From DASVTR01 sp033855775 (lineage in GTDB: Bacteria > Acidobacteriota > Blastocatellia > Pyrinomonadales > Pyrinomonadaceae): a stretch of 64,000 bases of DNA. The notes under the pieces are model-generated. The model was not told the origin of the DNA and did no database searches. It was given only the letters and a program-made list of their open reading frames with translations. The stretch is taken from contig JAWVFT010000088.1 in the NCBI GenBank assembly GCA_033855775.1, positions 16,635 through 80,634 on the forward strand, given 5' to 3'. Shown here piece by piece: positions 1 through 8,756 of this stretch (positions are counted from its first letter, which is position 1; the number at the start of each line of letters is the position of its first letter). A program made the position numbers and the translations under genes.

Positions 1-803
1 CGCGCGAACAAGCCTTCGACTAAAGCGTAAACCTGTTTGGGCGAAGCGAAGCTCAGCTCAACGTCCAACTGTGTGAACTCCGGCTGGCGGTCGGCCCGCA
101 AGTCTTCATCACGAAAGCAGCGCGCAATCTGGTAATACTTGTCGAGGCCCGCAATCATGCAGAGTTGCTTGAACAGTTGCGGCGACTGCGGCAGGGCGAA
201 GAACTTGCCCGGCTGGATGCGCGAAGGAACGATGTAGTCGCGCGCTCCCTCCGGCGTTGACTTAATCAGAATCGGCGTCTCGATTTCTGTAAAATTCTTC
301 TCGTCCATGTAGCGGCGAATCTCCGCTACGACCAGCGCGCGAAGACGCAGGTTGGCCTGCAACTGCGGGCGGCGCAAGTCGAGATAGCGATATTTCAAAC
401 GCAGGTCTTCGCTCGCCAGCGCGTCGGACGAAACGGTTTCAAGTTGAAACGGCAACGTGCGCGCGTCGTTCAGGATGAGCAACTGCGTGGCCTGCATCTC
501 GACCTCGCCCGTCGCTATCTTCGGATTGCGCTGGCCCTCTTCGCGCAAGACGACCTCGCCCGTCACGGCGATGACATACTCGCCGCGCACGTCCTTCGCC
601 TTGGCGTGCGCCGCGGGCGCGGCGTCTGCGTTGAAGACGACCTGCGTGATGCCGTCGCGGTCGCGCAAATCGAAGAAGGTCAAAGGGCCAAAGTCGCGCC
701 GCCGCGCTACCCAACCCATCAGCGTCACCGTCTTTCCGACATCGGTTGCGCGCAACTCCCCGCAGGAATGCGTGCGCTCTAAATTTCCTAAATTGTCCAG
801 CAT
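1..803 (-). CDS. aspS: Aspartyl-tRNA synthetase, C-terminal part outside window
   Basis: Charges tRNA-Asp (or Asp/Asn in non-discriminating forms) with aspartate in the cytoplasm. The visible 267 residues hold the N-terminal anticodon-binding OB fold (GWVARRRDFGPLTFFDLRD), then the start of the class II catalytic domain with the flipping-loop and motif 2 region (CFRDEDLRADRQPEFTQLD). The reading frame runs open through base 1, so about half of the usual 590-residue protein is missing at the C-terminus. The start is the ATG at 803, preceded by GGAAG at a normal distance, giving MLDNLGNLERTHSCGEL, a typical AspRS N-terminus. It lies downstream of hisS on the same strand, 195 bases away. Confidence 0.95.
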   Translation of the reverse strand, partial: MLDNLGNLERTHSCGELRATDVGKTVTLMGWVARRRDFGPLTFFDLRDRDGITQVVFNADAAPAAHAKAKDVRGEYVIAVTGEVVLREEGQRNPKIATGEVEMQATQLLILNDARTLPFQLETVSSDALASEDLRLKYRYLDLRRPQLQANLRLRALVVAEIRRYMDEKNFTEIETPILIKSTPEGARDYIVPSRIQPGKFFALPQSPQLFKQLCMIAGLDKYYQIARCFRDEDLRADRQPEFTQLDVELSFASPKQVYALVEGLFA

Positions 804-849
804 GATGAAACTTCCAAGAGTGTGATTATTTCAAGCGATTGATAAATGA

Positions 850-960
850 ATGTATGGATGCTTTTTATAACACAGAGCCACGGAGGAATCGCAGAGAGCA
901 CGGAGCATCAACAGAAACTTTCTCTCCGTTAATCTACGCGCCTCTGCGGCGAGCCGTCCC
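850..960. repeat. Purine-rich dispersed intergenic repeat, copy 1
   Basis: Between hisS and aspS the bases 857-904 read as degenerate CACAGAG/CACGGAG words, followed by the pyrimidine-rich counterpart CTCTCCG...CCTCTGCGGCGAG at 920-951. Similar CACGGAG/TCTCCGCGTC words recur at 60204-60340. I saw no reading frame or terminator in it. The arrangement of a purine-rich and a complementary pyrimidine-rich half suggests a decayed, imperfect inverted repeat of an intergenic family. Confidence 0.5.
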
Positions 961-998
961 AACCACACACGACCACAAAGCAATCTTCTAACAAACGG

Positions 999-2396
999 TT
1001 ACTGCCCGCGCGTCTTCAACTTTGCGCTAAGCGTCCGCGCCACCTGCGCGCGTTCAAGCGTCTGCTGCTCGCCCGTCTTCATCTCTTTAACAGCGACTTC
1101 GCCGCGCACGCGCTCGTCCTCGCCCATCACGACGACGAACGGGACGTTCTGAGCCGCAGCATACTTCAACTGCTTTCCGAGTTTGTCCGCTTCCGGGTAC
1201 ACGTCAACCCGCAAGCCCGCCGCGCGAAACTCCGTCGCCAATGCCAGAGCATCAACTGCGGCGTCCTCATTCCACAGCGTCACCAACACGTCAGCCGCCG
1301 CGCTCAAGAGCAGCGTGGACGGAAACATTTCGCGCTCCGTCATGACGACGATGATGCGCTCTAAGCCGAGCGAGAAACCGCAGGCCGGAACGTCTTGACC
1401 GGAAAACATCCCGACCAGATTATCGTAACGCCCGCCGCCGCCGAGGCTGCCCGCCAAATCCGGCACGTTGATTTCCATAATCGCGCCCGTGTAATAAGAG
1501 AGCCCGCGCGCGAGGCTCGGGTCAATCTTGAGACGCGCGCCCGCGCCTGTCGCCGCCGCGAATTGAACGACCGAGCGCAACTCGTCAATCCCGCGAGCGC
1601 CCGCGTCATGGTCGCCGACGAACTCGACGAGCCGACCAAGAATCGCGGCGTTCAAGGCCGCCGGTGTCGCTGTGAGTTCATCAATCGTTATCTCCGCCGC
1701 GTGCTCAAGCGCGCTCAGGCTTTCAAAGAACGAGAGCAATCGCTCGCCCGCGTCCCTTCCGATGCCGCGTTCCTGCAATTCTTTCCAGACGCCTTCGCGT
1801 CCAATCTTGTCCAGCTTGTCGAGCGCGACCAGCGCGTCCGTGTGCTGTTCCGCCGCGACGCCAGCCGCATCGAGCACGCCAGTCAACACTTGACGATGAT
1901 TCAGTCGAATCGTGAAATTGTTGAAGCCCAACGCGACAAGCGCGTCGCTCGCCGCCGCGCATAATTCCGCTTCGACCACCATCGAGCGCGAGCCGAGCGC
2001 GTCAACGTCGCATTGATAAAACTCTCTGAAGCGACCGCGCGCCGGACGGTCTGCGCGCCACACGGGTTGAATCTGGTACCGCTTGAAAAACTTCGGCAGG
2101 CTCGCCTTGTGTTCGGCGACGACGCGCGCCAGCGGCACGGTCAAATCATAGCGCAACGCCAAATCCGCGACGCCCGTTTCTTCATGCACACCGCGCTTCA
2201 GAATTTTGAAGATGAGTTGGCCGCCCTCCTCGCCGTACTTGCCGTTGAGCGTCTCTATGTTCTCGACCGCCGGAGTCTCCAACGGCTCGAACCCGTAACG
2301 CTCGTACACTTCGCGTATGACGCCAATCACATATTCGCGCCGCCTGACATCCACTGGCAAAAAATCGCGCATCCCGCGCGCCGGTTTCGTGTTCAT
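999..2396 (-). CDS. hisS: Histidyl-tRNA synthetase
   Basis: Attaches histidine to tRNA-His in the cytoplasm. From the ATG at 2396 the protein is 465 residues and begins MNTKPARGMRDFLP, the usual HisRS N-terminus; a longer frame from a TTG at 2444 lacks support. Visible motifs are the class II motif 2 region (QPVWRADRPARGRFREFYQCD), the histidine-binding RGLSYYTG loop, GGGGRYDNL before motif 3, and a C-terminal anticodon-binding domain (LVTLWNEDAAV to the end). The loop has Ser where many bacterial enzymes have Asp (RGLDYY). It sits 67 bases behind the gamma-carbonic anhydrase gene and upstream of aspS, a probable housekeeping run on the minus strand. Confidence 0.96.
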   Translation of the reverse strand: MNTKPARGMRDFLPVDVRRREYVIGVIREVYERYGFEPLETPAVENIETLNGKYGEEGGQLIFKILKRGVHEETGVADLALRYDLTVPLARVVAEHKASLPKFFKRYQIQPVWRADRPARGRFREFYQCDVDALGSRSMVVEAELCAAASDALVALGFNNFTIRLNHRQVLTGVLDAAGVAAEQHTDALVALDKLDKIGREGVWKELQERGIGRDAGERLLSFFESLSALEHAAEITIDELTATPAALNAAILGRLVEFVGDHDAGARGIDELRSVVQFAAATGAGARLKIDPSLARGLSYYTGAIMEINVPDLAGSLGGGGRYDNLVGMFSGQDVPACGFSLGLERIIVVMTEREMFPSTLLLSAAADVLVTLWNEDAAVDALALATEFRAAGLRVDVYPEADKLGKQLKYAAAQNVPFVVVMGEDERVRGEVAVKEMKTGEQQTLERAQVARTLSAKLKTRGQ

Positions 2397-2463
2397 AACT
2401 TTCGGAGCCTGAAGCCCGAAGCTCGTAAGTTCGGAAGCCGTCAAAAAGCTTCTGTCGTGAGAC

Positions 2464-2988
2464 TCAGGACTCCTGACCGCCGTCTTCCCTGTACTGCTTC
2501 GTGTACTCTATATAATTTTTCCAGAACACTTCGAGGCCAGCAACTTCTTCATCCGTCAGCGGTCGCTTGACGCGCGCCGGTGAGCCGATGACGAGCGAGC
2601 GCGGCGGAATCTGCGTTCCCGGCGCGACGAGCGAACCCGCGGCGACGAGCGAGTCTGCCCCGACGCGCACGCCGTCCATCACGATGGCGCCCATGCCGAT
2701 GAGGCAGCCGCGCTCGATATGACAGCCGTGCAGCGTCGCGTTATGCCCAACCGTCACTTCGTCTTCGAGGATGGTCGCATGCGTTCCATTGATGACGTGT
2801 ATGACCGTGCCGTCCTGCACGTTCGAGCGATTGCCGATGCGTATGTAGAACACGTCGCCGCGCACGACCGCGTTGAACCAGACGGACGATTCTTCGCCGA
2901 TGACGACATCGCCGATAATCTGCGCGCTCTGCTCAATGAACGCGGTCGGATGAATCTGCGGGTGTTTGCCCTGGAACGGTCTAATCAT
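2464..2988 (-). CDS. Gamma-carbonic anhydrase family hexapeptide-repeat protein
   Basis: A 174-residue left-handed beta-helix protein of the YrdA/CaiE/gamma-carbonic anhydrase group. Hexapeptide repeats run from IHPTAFIEQSAQIIGDVVIG to MGAIVMDGVRVGADSLVAAGS. The three histidines expected to bind a metal at subunit interfaces are present (VIHVING, then VGHNATLHGC). A C-terminal helix follows (FWKNYIEYTKQY). The start chosen is the ATG at 2988 (MIRPFQGKHPQIHP), since upstream in-frame sequence does not match the family. Family members may hydrate CO2 or act as acyl transferases or assembly factors; the sequence does not decide which. Confidence 0.88.
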   Translation of the reverse strand: MIRPFQGKHPQIHPTAFIEQSAQIIGDVVIGEESSVWFNAVVRGDVFYIRIGNRSNVQDGTVIHVINGTHATILEDEVTVGHNATLHGCHIERGCLIGMGAIVMDGVRVGADSLVAAGSLVAPGTQIPPRSLVIGSPARVKRPLTDEEVAGLEVFWKNYIEYTKQYREDGGQES

Positions 2989-3149
2989 GATGAGTCGCCA
3001 CTGTCTGGATGAACTGCTTTCCCCTCCAGCGGGTGAAAGCGAAAACGGTAACATGCCGCGCGCTGGCTGAGCAAGGAAGGGTCTTGCGTTCTGAGCGCGT
3101 CCTTCGTTTCTATTGACAGTTCCGAGGCGGCCATGCGAGAGTGCGCGCG

Positions 3150-3755
3150 ATGATGATGAAGGGCCAGCTATGGGAACGACGGCGGGCGGCGACGGGCGCG
3201 CTCTTGCTGTTGCTGCTCGCGCTGATGACGGGGGCTTGCGGCGGCTCGCTCTACAAGGTCAAGCCGGTGGTGGAAGCTCCGGTCACGGCGCCGACCGGCG
3301 CGGCCTCCGCTGGCGGCTTCCAACTGCGCGCCGCGCCGCTGCTGACGGACGAAGAGAGCCAGCAACTCTTCGAGGCGAATCTGCTGCTCGCGGGATTGTT
3401 GCCCGTGCGCGTCGAGATGACGAACGAGAGCGGCGCATCGCTCTTGTTCAAGCGCGTCCGCTTTCGCCTGCGCGACCAATCTGGCAAGGAGTGGAAATAT
3501 CGCACGGCCAGGCAAGCCGTCGCGCGCATTCTCGACTCCAACCAAGTCTATCTATACAACCCCAACTCGCGCGCCGCCTTCGAGACGGCCTTCCGCGCCC
3601 ACACCTTTGACACAGGCGAGCCGCTCGCGGCCAGCCAGTCGCGGCGCGGGCTGCTCTTCTTCCAGACGCCCAAAAAGGAAGCTGTCGAAAGCCCACGCTC
3701 GCTCGTGCTCGTCGTCGAAGGCTTGCCGCAGCCTTTGGAATTAAAGTTGAAATAG
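3150..3755 (+). CDS. Lipoprotein of unknown function
   Basis: About 201 residues with a basic n-region (WERRRAATG), a hydrophobic core and the lipobox LMTGAC with the lipidated Cys near residue 30. The mature part has two beta-rich stretches (FQLRAAPLLTDEESQQLFEANLLLAGLLPVRVEM and SLVLVVEGLPQPLELKLK) that suggest a small all-beta fold. I do not recognise a named family. A GTG at 3141 and three ATGs at 3150-3158 compete as starts; the first ATG lies about nine bases behind GAGAG. The stop codon is followed immediately by a 20-bp tandem repeat. Confidence 0.75.
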   Translation: MMMKGQLWERRRAATGALLLLLLALMTGACGGSLYKVKPVVEAPVTAPTGAASAGGFQLRAAPLLTDEESQQLFEANLLLAGLLPVRVEMTNESGASLLFKRVRFRLRDQSGKEWKYRTARQAVARILDSNQVYLYNPNSRAAFETAFRAHTFDTGEPLAASQSRRGLLFFQTPKKEAVESPRSLVLVVEGLPQPLELKLK

Positions 3756-3756
3756 C

Positions 3757-3836
3757 GCGAAGGAAGTTGTGCTGACGCGAAGCGACTTGAGTCGGAGCGA
3801 AGGAAGTTGAACTAGCGCGAAGCAACTTGAGTTAGC
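3757..3836. repeat. Four 20-bp tandem units arranged as two 40-bp pairs
   Basis: Four exactly 20-base units, each opening GCGAAG, lie end to end. Units 1 and 3 continue GAAGTTG, units 2 and 4 continue CRACTTGAG, so the array is a duplicated 40-bp block. AAGTTG in the odd units can pair with CAACTT in the last unit. The array begins one base after the lipoprotein stop codon and is followed by a decayed fifth unit. Confidence 0.85.
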
Positions 3837-3918
3837 GAAGCAAGAAGCAATCGGCCCGCCGCTCTTCGTTGAATATCAATTCACTTTTGTCTGCCGCCTG
3901 CCAATCATTCGCTCTCGC

Positions 3919-4989
3919 TCAGGCGGCCAGTTCGCCTGCGACCTCGACGGCTTCCAGAGCGTCGCGCGCGTAGGCGTCCGCGCCGACCTTGCGCCACAAC
4001 TCCGGCGCGATATTGAACGGATAGCCGCCGACCAGAATCTTCACATCGCGCACGCCTTCCGCCGCGCGCACGCCTTTAATCAACTCTTCAACGACACGGA
4101 CATGCGGCGTCATCGTCGCCGAGACGGCGAGGACATCCGCCGCGCGCTCGCGTAGAGTTTCAACGATGCTGTCGGTCGGCGCGTTGGCCCCGATGTAGAA
4201 CGTTTCCCAACCTTCCATCTCGAAGAAGTCCGCGACCATCCGCACGCCTAGCTCGTGCTGCTCGCCGGAGACGCAGGTGGCGACGAGCGTGCGCCCGTTT
4301 TTCTGTGTCGCGCAGAGGCGCGGGTAGAGTTGCGACATGACGAGTTGCGTGGCCGCCGTGCAGTAGTGCTCCTGCGCGACGCTGAGCAGGTTCAGTTGCC
4401 AGAGCCGCCCGATTTCGTGCTGGCAACGTTGAAAGACGAAGAGGTAAAGCTGCTTGAGGCTGAAGCCTTCCCTGACCGCTTCCAGAATCAAGCGGCTGGC
4501 GGCGCGCCGCTCGCCGCGCAAGAGCGCGTTCAAGTACTGGTTCGCCAACTCCGACAGCGGATTGGCTTCGCCGATGCAGGTCGGCAAGTCGGACGGCAAG
4601 TGCGGCAGATGGCGCAAGCCCAACTCGACGTAGGCGGTCGCCACGCCGCTCATCTCCTCCGGCAAAGACTGCCGCAACGAATCGCGTATGACTTCGAGGC
4701 TGCGCCCCAGATCTCTTGAGCAGACGCCGCGCCCCTCGAACATCACCTTGGCCCAGGCGATGTAGTCGGCAAACAACGTCGGCTGCGAGGCGGCGATTGA
4801 CTCGGCCAGATAAGAGAGATGAAAGTCTGCGTCCTGCAAACGCCTGACGCGGCCCGCAGGGCCTTCACGCTCCGCGAGTTCGGGGCGCAGTTCATACTGT
4901 CGCGCCGTGATGGCTTCGGCCAGCGCGCCGCGCCTCGCCTCAATCGCGCTGCCGACTTCTCTTTCCAGTTCCGCCGTCATGTTTCTCAT
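3919..4989 (-). CDS. Cobalamin-binding protein with photoreceptor-type W-x9-EH motif, no DNA-binding domain
   Basis: A 356-residue protein. Residues about 145-225 form a helical B12 cap domain; W197 followed after nine residues by E207-H208 matches the W-x9-EH motif of CarH/LitR photoreceptors. Residues about 230-350 are the Rossmann-like B12 domain with E-x-H-x-x-G at 243-248 (H245 the expected lower cobalt ligand), an SAT segment and GGYPF. Instead of an N-terminal MerR helix-turn-helix there are about 140 residues of other, mostly helical sequence with no recognised domain. Known relatives sense light through adenosylcobalamin, so a light- or B12-responsive regulator acting through a partner protein is likely but inferred. 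ATG at 4989 is used; 4980 is an alternative. Confidence 0.85.
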   Translation of the reverse strand: MRNMTAELEREVGSAIEARRGALAEAITARQYELRPELAEREGPAGRVRRLQDADFHLSYLAESIAASQPTLFADYIAWAKVMFEGRGVCSRDLGRSLEVIRDSLRQSLPEEMSGVATAYVELGLRHLPHLPSDLPTCIGEANPLSELANQYLNALLRGERRAASRLILEAVREGFSLKQLYLFVFQRCQHEIGRLWQLNLLSVAQEHYCTAATQLVMSQLYPRLCATQKNGRTLVATCVSGEQHELGVRMVADFFEMEGWETFYIGANAPTDSIVETLRERAADVLAVSATMTPHVRVVEELIKGVRAAEGVRDVKILVGGYPFNIAPELWRKVGADAYARDALEAVEVAGELAA

Positions 4990-5346
4990 CTTGCTTAAGA
5001 ATTGAACTGCTCAAAATAACGAAGCACAGCGCAGCCCTTTGCCGCCCCGCGTCAATCCCTGCCGAAGGCGCGCGCCTGCGCTCTGCTCAAATTTTACGTC
5101 GCGTTCGTTGTCCTTCAAATTGAAAGCGGCTTAGGTCAGGGATGCAGCCTCACAGTAACACTTCGGCGGCAATTTATTTATGTAGTTTTAGTCAATTTTA
5201 TGTTCCGCCGTCCGCCCGTCGCAGATTTTTTCAAACTCATGATTGAGTTCGCCGCAGAATTTCGCGTTAGAGAGATGAAGGAATTTTATAGAGAGGCTTT
5301 TCGGGCCTTTCGTTTGACGGACAACTTTTGGAGGATGGTGGCGGCG
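4990..5346. other. Divergent intergenic region with AT-rich block
   Basis: Lies between the minus-strand B12 protein and the plus-strand TTHB210-like gene, so it should hold both promoters. An AT-rich block at 5168-5203 contrasts with its GC-rich surroundings. I could not assign a convincing -35/-10 pair in either direction. An open frame extends upstream from 5347 to 5200 but its residues do not look like part of the secreted protein. Confidence 0.5.
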
Positions 5347-6138
5347 ATGAAGAGAAAAAGAGTGTTGGCGTTAACTTTGACGCTGATGACAGTTTTCGGG
5401 TTGATGACTTGGGCCGCGGGCGCGAAGGACAATGAGGCGCGCACGGCTTACGGCAAGCGTTTCGCTTTCGCGGGCGCAGACATCAAGACTTATTTGACGC
5501 AGGACAAAAACAGCGCGCCGGTCGAGCTTGGCGTAGAGATTCCGGCCAGCGCGCTCAAGAACCTGCCGGCGACGATGAGCGACATGGTTCTGCCGTTGCC
5601 GCAGGAGGCGCAGAGCCTGACGCCCTTTCGCTATCTGGGCATGGAATGGAATCCGGAGGGACACGAGCCGGACAAGATTTACACGATGCCCCACTTCGAC
5701 TTTCATTTTTATATCCAGAGCCTCGAAGAGAGAAACTCGATTGACCCCGGCGCGTGTCAGGGCGTTGACTGCGCGGATTTCGAACGCGCGATGAAGGCCG
5801 TGCCGGCGGAGTATCAGCCGCGTGGCTACAAGAACGTCGGGGCGGTCGTGCCGCGCATGGGCAATCACTTGATTGACACGGCCTCGCCGGAGTTTAACAA
5901 CCAGCCGTTCACGCGCACGTTTCTCTACGGAGCTTACGACGGCAAGATTACGTTCTACGAGCCGATGCTGACGCTGCAATACCTGCAATCGCAGCCGAAC
6001 GAATATCTCGATTTGAAACTGCCCGCGGCCTACGCGCAGACGGGCTATTACCCGACGCGCTACAGCGTGCGCTACGACCCGTCGAAGCAGGTCTACAGGA
6101 TTTCGTTGGAGCGTTTCGTCTATCACGTCGCCCGCTGA
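5347..6138 (+). CDS. Secreted TTHB210/DUF5602-like protein
   Basis: 263 residues from ATG 5347, with a clear signal peptide (MKRKRVLALTLTLMTVFG..WAAGA). The mature part contains the histidine- and aromatic-rich MPHFDFHFYI segment and a YLGMEWNPEGHEP stretch that I associate with the TTHB210-like (DUF5602) domain. The remaining C-terminal half (GAYDGKITFYEPMLTLQYL) is beta-rich. No catalytic role can be assigned. An earlier ATG at 5335 directly abuts GGAGG and is less plausible; a longer frame to 5200 would bury the signal peptide. A strong hairpin terminator follows at 6203. It diverges from the B12-sensor gene, which may or may not control it. Confidence 0.7.
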   Translation: MKRKRVLALTLTLMTVFGLMTWAAGAKDNEARTAYGKRFAFAGADIKTYLTQDKNSAPVELGVEIPASALKNLPATMSDMVLPLPQEAQSLTPFRYLGMEWNPEGHEPDKIYTMPHFDFHFYIQSLEERNSIDPGACQGVDCADFERAMKAVPAEYQPRGYKNVGAVVPRMGNHLIDTASPEFNNQPFTRTFLYGAYDGKITFYEPMLTLQYLQSQPNEYLDLKLPAAYAQTGYYPTRYSVRYDPSKQVYRISLERFVYHVAR

Positions 6139-6202
6139 CCTTCAAACGAAGCGCAGTTAAAGTTTCCCCTTGGCTTTGCGATTGGGGCGAGGCAAAGCCA
6201 AA

Positions 6203-6254
6203 GAGGGCGAGGAGCCTGATTCGCGCTCAGGCATCCTCGCCCTCACTCTTTTTT
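6203..6254 (+). terminator. Intrinsic terminator behind the TTHB210-like gene
   Basis: A stem of about 17 base pairs (GAGGGCGAGGA..GCCTGA paired with TCAGGC.TCCTCGCCCTC, one bulged A) closes a 7-base loop and is followed at 6249 by six T. A second hairpin (TTGGCTTTGC paired with GCAAAGCCAA) lies just before it at 6170-6201. Between them they separate this gene from the convergent thioredoxin gene. Confidence 0.85.
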
Positions 6255-6315
6255 AGAGACGAAGCGATAGCTTCCGCAATTGGCGCAAACCAAACTCGCC
6301 GCCGTCGCCCCGCGA

Positions 6316-7581
6316 TTAGGGCGGCAACATTCTGTCGAGCGTCTTCAACAAATCGCGCCCGCGCATCTTGTCCTGATCGAGCATGACGACTTTGCCGTCC
6401 GGCCCGATTAAGAGCGAAGTCGGGAAGAGATGTATGCGATAGCGAATCTCCACGTCGCGGATGCTCTCCATCGTCGCCTGCGGCCACGTCAGCCCGTTCT
6501 TCTTCAGCCACTCTTTAACGAACGCCGGGTTGTCGTCGTTATTCATTCCCAGAATCTCGAAGCCGCGCGCCTGAAAGCGCGAGTAGGCAGCCTTTTGAAA
6601 GGGCAACTCGCGGCGGCACGGCGGGCACCAAGCGGCCCAGAAATCGAGCAGCACATACTTGCCGCGAAACTCCGTCAGCTTGCGTTTCCTGCCCGCGAAA
6701 TCCGTGAAGGTGAAGTCTGGAACCTCCGAGCCGATGAGAACCTCCACGCGCTTGTAGTCCGTGGCCGGATGCGAGCGCATGATGATTTGATTCTTGTCCA
6801 TGTCAACGCGCTTGGTCGAAACGTATTGCTCGCCGACGCGGAAGATGACCGTCTCTTCGCGGGCTTCAGCCGATTCGGGCGAGAAGCGGTCGAAGACAAT
6901 CTGGCCGTCGCCGTCGCCGTCCACGCCGAACCAGCCGTTGCTGACGCTAATCTTCTTCGACTGCGCGTTGAAGCCATACTCGACGAGCGTCTTGCGCCCG
7001 CCGATGTCTACCTGCCCTTTGGCGAAGGCGTCCTTCGATTGCAGCACGAGCCGTTCGTCCTCGCCCATCTCGTCCATCTTGACTTGCTTGTAGTACTGCA
7101 CAACGACCGGATACTTCTGAAAGAGCGCGCCCTTGAGCGGCAGTTGGAGCGTCGCTTGCAGAATGTACGGATTGTCTTCCTCGGCGCGCTTGAGCGGGAA
7201 TCGCTCGGCGTCCGCCAGCACGCTGTCCTGGTCTAGGTCTGCGTAGAGATACGGCTCGCTGTCGTCGTTCGGCTCGACGAGCAGGGCCAGCAGCGAAGAC
7301 TTATCGAGCGGCGGATTGTACAGGCGGCCAGCCGTCACCTTCGCGTCCGCTTCGAGCGGCGTGGCGAACTTCAGCTTCGACGCCTCAGCGAAGGGCTTGA
7401 AGATAACCTGGTCAAGGTCTTCCGTGTAAGGCACAAGCTCGCCGTCGAGCTTGCCGAAATATTCCGTGTCGCCGGGCCGCGCGTTGTTGGCCGCGAAGCC
7501 CGCGCACGCGAGGGCGCAGAGAATGAAGACCGCGATGAACGAAGGAGCGATGCGCCGTTTTCGATAAGGCAAGCGAGACAT
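6316..7581 (-). CDS. Secreted TlpA/ResA-like thioredoxin-fold protein with large N-terminal domain
   Basis: 421 residues from ATG 7581, which sits behind AAGGAAG. A signal peptide (SFIAVFILCALACAGFA) precedes about 260 residues of unrecognised sequence with Asp-rich segments (DGDGDGQIVFDRF resembles a calcium-binding or EF-hand-like loop). The C-terminal 140 residues are a TlpA/ResA-type thioredoxin domain: a lead-in GSEVPDFTFTDFAG, WAAWCPPCRRELP with the CPPC redox pair, and a cis-Pro strand (LFPTSLLIGPDGKVV). Such proteins reduce periplasmic disulfides, for example on apocytochromes, which would suit the cytochrome-rich neighbourhood, but the substrate is not shown. Confidence 0.88.
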   Translation of the reverse strand: MSRLPYRKRRIAPSFIAVFILCALACAGFAANNARPGDTEYFGKLDGELVPYTEDLDQVIFKPFAEASKLKFATPLEADAKVTAGRLYNPPLDKSSLLALLVEPNDDSEPYLYADLDQDSVLADAERFPLKRAEEDNPYILQATLQLPLKGALFQKYPVVVQYYKQVKMDEMGEDERLVLQSKDAFAKGQVDIGGRKTLVEYGFNAQSKKISVSNGWFGVDGDGDGQIVFDRFSPESAEAREETVIFRVGEQYVSTKRVDMDKNQIIMRSHPATDYKRVEVLIGSEVPDFTFTDFAGRKRKLTEFRGKYVLLDFWAAWCPPCRRELPFQKAAYSRFQARGFEILGMNNDDNPAFVKEWLKKNGLTWPQATMESIRDVEIRYRIHLFPTSLLIGPDGKVVMLDQDKMRGRDLLKTLDRMLPP

Positions 7582-7883
7582 GTGAGACTTCCTTTTCTTG
7601 AGTGATGACGAAAGCGCTGTTGCGTTGGAGCGCACGGCGACTTCGGGAAATTAACGTGACGATAATTAATGATTAATGATTGCTGCGCGAACTGCCGGAG
7701 CAGGATTGATGCGCGAACTGACAAGACGAATCTCAGCGCGGCATCTCGGAACTGGGCTTGCTTCTCCGCTTTGAGAAGCGGGCGCGATTTTAGTTGAGGC
7801 GCGAACAAGCTGTCAAAAGCAGAGAAGGCAAAATCAAGCTCGATTCATGAAACGGGCTCAAGCCGGAAACTCGATGGCGCAGG
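7582..7883. other. Intergenic region without recognised gene
   Basis: 302 bases downstream of the GAF gene and upstream of the thioredoxin gene, both minus strand. It holds a short tandem AATTAATGATTAATGATTG at 7661-7682 and a 7-bp hairpin (GCTTCTC/GAGAAGC) near 7758-7780 without a T run. I see no coding or RNA gene. Confidence 0.5.
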
Positions 7884-8756
7884 CTAGAAACTCAGATAGC
7901 TCATTCCGGCGGACGACTGTTTTTCGGTAAAGCGCGCGAGGGCTTCCAGAACTTCGCGGCAGAGTTCGCGCTCGGCTTCGCCACGGCTGGCGATGTCGCG
8001 CAGGGAGACTGCGAGCAGCAGCAAATCACGATGCTCCGGGGCCGAGCGCACGCCCTTGAGCCATTCGCGCAACTCGCTTTGCCGGACGCGGCCCTTGCCT
8101 TTGCCGTTTCCGGCGGAGTGCTCGAAGAGAGTTTCAATCAACCCGGCTGTCTCGTGCGCGTCAACGAGCGTGGCGATGGCGTCGGCAAAGTGCGCGGCCT
8201 GATCCATCTCTTCGGGCGTGTACGGGCGATACGGCGGGTCGCCGATGCGGTTGATAAATTCCAGCACGCCGACCGTCTCTTCGTTGACGCGCAGGGGCGT
8301 CGCCAAAATGGTCTGCGTCGAATAGTTGGTCAGAGCGTCGACCTTGTCGTAAAAGCCTTCGGCCTGCGCGACATCTTCGACAATCATCGGCGTCCCGCTG
8401 GCGAAGACGAATCCGGCGATGCCCTCGCCGGGAGGAATCTTCACGTGCAACAATTTGTCTGCGACGGAGCCGAGCGCGACCATGAATTTCAAGCCGCCTT
8501 CGTCGCCGTCGCGCACCAGCACGGAGGCTTCGTCGGTTCCGATGGAGCGCGCCGCCAGCCGCAGCAGATTCTCGATGGAGCGCGTCAGCGGGTCTGTCAA
8601 AATTTCGGCCACGTCGACGGCCTTGACGGCGGCGCGCAGTTGCTCTTCCAGAGAGCCGTTCTGCTCGGCCTGCGGCGCGGCCTCGTCACGCTTCGCGGGC
8701 TTCTTCTTTTTCTTCGTGTCCGTGTCAGTTTTCTTGCCGCCGTTTTTCTTTGCCAT
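7884..8756 (-). CDS. GAF-domain protein
   Basis: 290 residues. A very lysine-rich N-terminus (KKNGGKKTDTDTKKKKKPAK) is followed by a GAF domain at about residues 50-205: LLRLAARSIGTDEASVLVRD, then IPPGEGIAGFVFASGTPMIVEDV, then ATPLRVNEETVGVLEFINR. GAF domains bind small molecules or chromophores; no Cys for a bilin is evident at the usual place. The C-terminal 75 residues are helical and unrecognised. No output domain is attached, so it probably signals through a partner. The soluble, highly charged N-terminus suggests contact with nucleic acid or membrane phosphates, which is inference. Confidence 0.82.
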   Translation of the reverse strand: MAKKNGGKKTDTDTKKKKKPAKRDEAAPQAEQNGSLEEQLRAAVKAVDVAEILTDPLTRSIENLLRLAARSIGTDEASVLVRDGDEGGLKFMVALGSVADKLLHVKIPPGEGIAGFVFASGTPMIVEDVAQAEGFYDKVDALTNYSTQTILATPLRVNEETVGVLEFINRIGDPPYRPYTPEEMDQAAHFADAIATLVDAHETAGLIETLFEHSAGNGKGKGRVRQSELREWLKGVRSAPEHRDLLLLAVSLRDIASRGEAERELCREVLEALARFTEKQSSAGMSYLSF

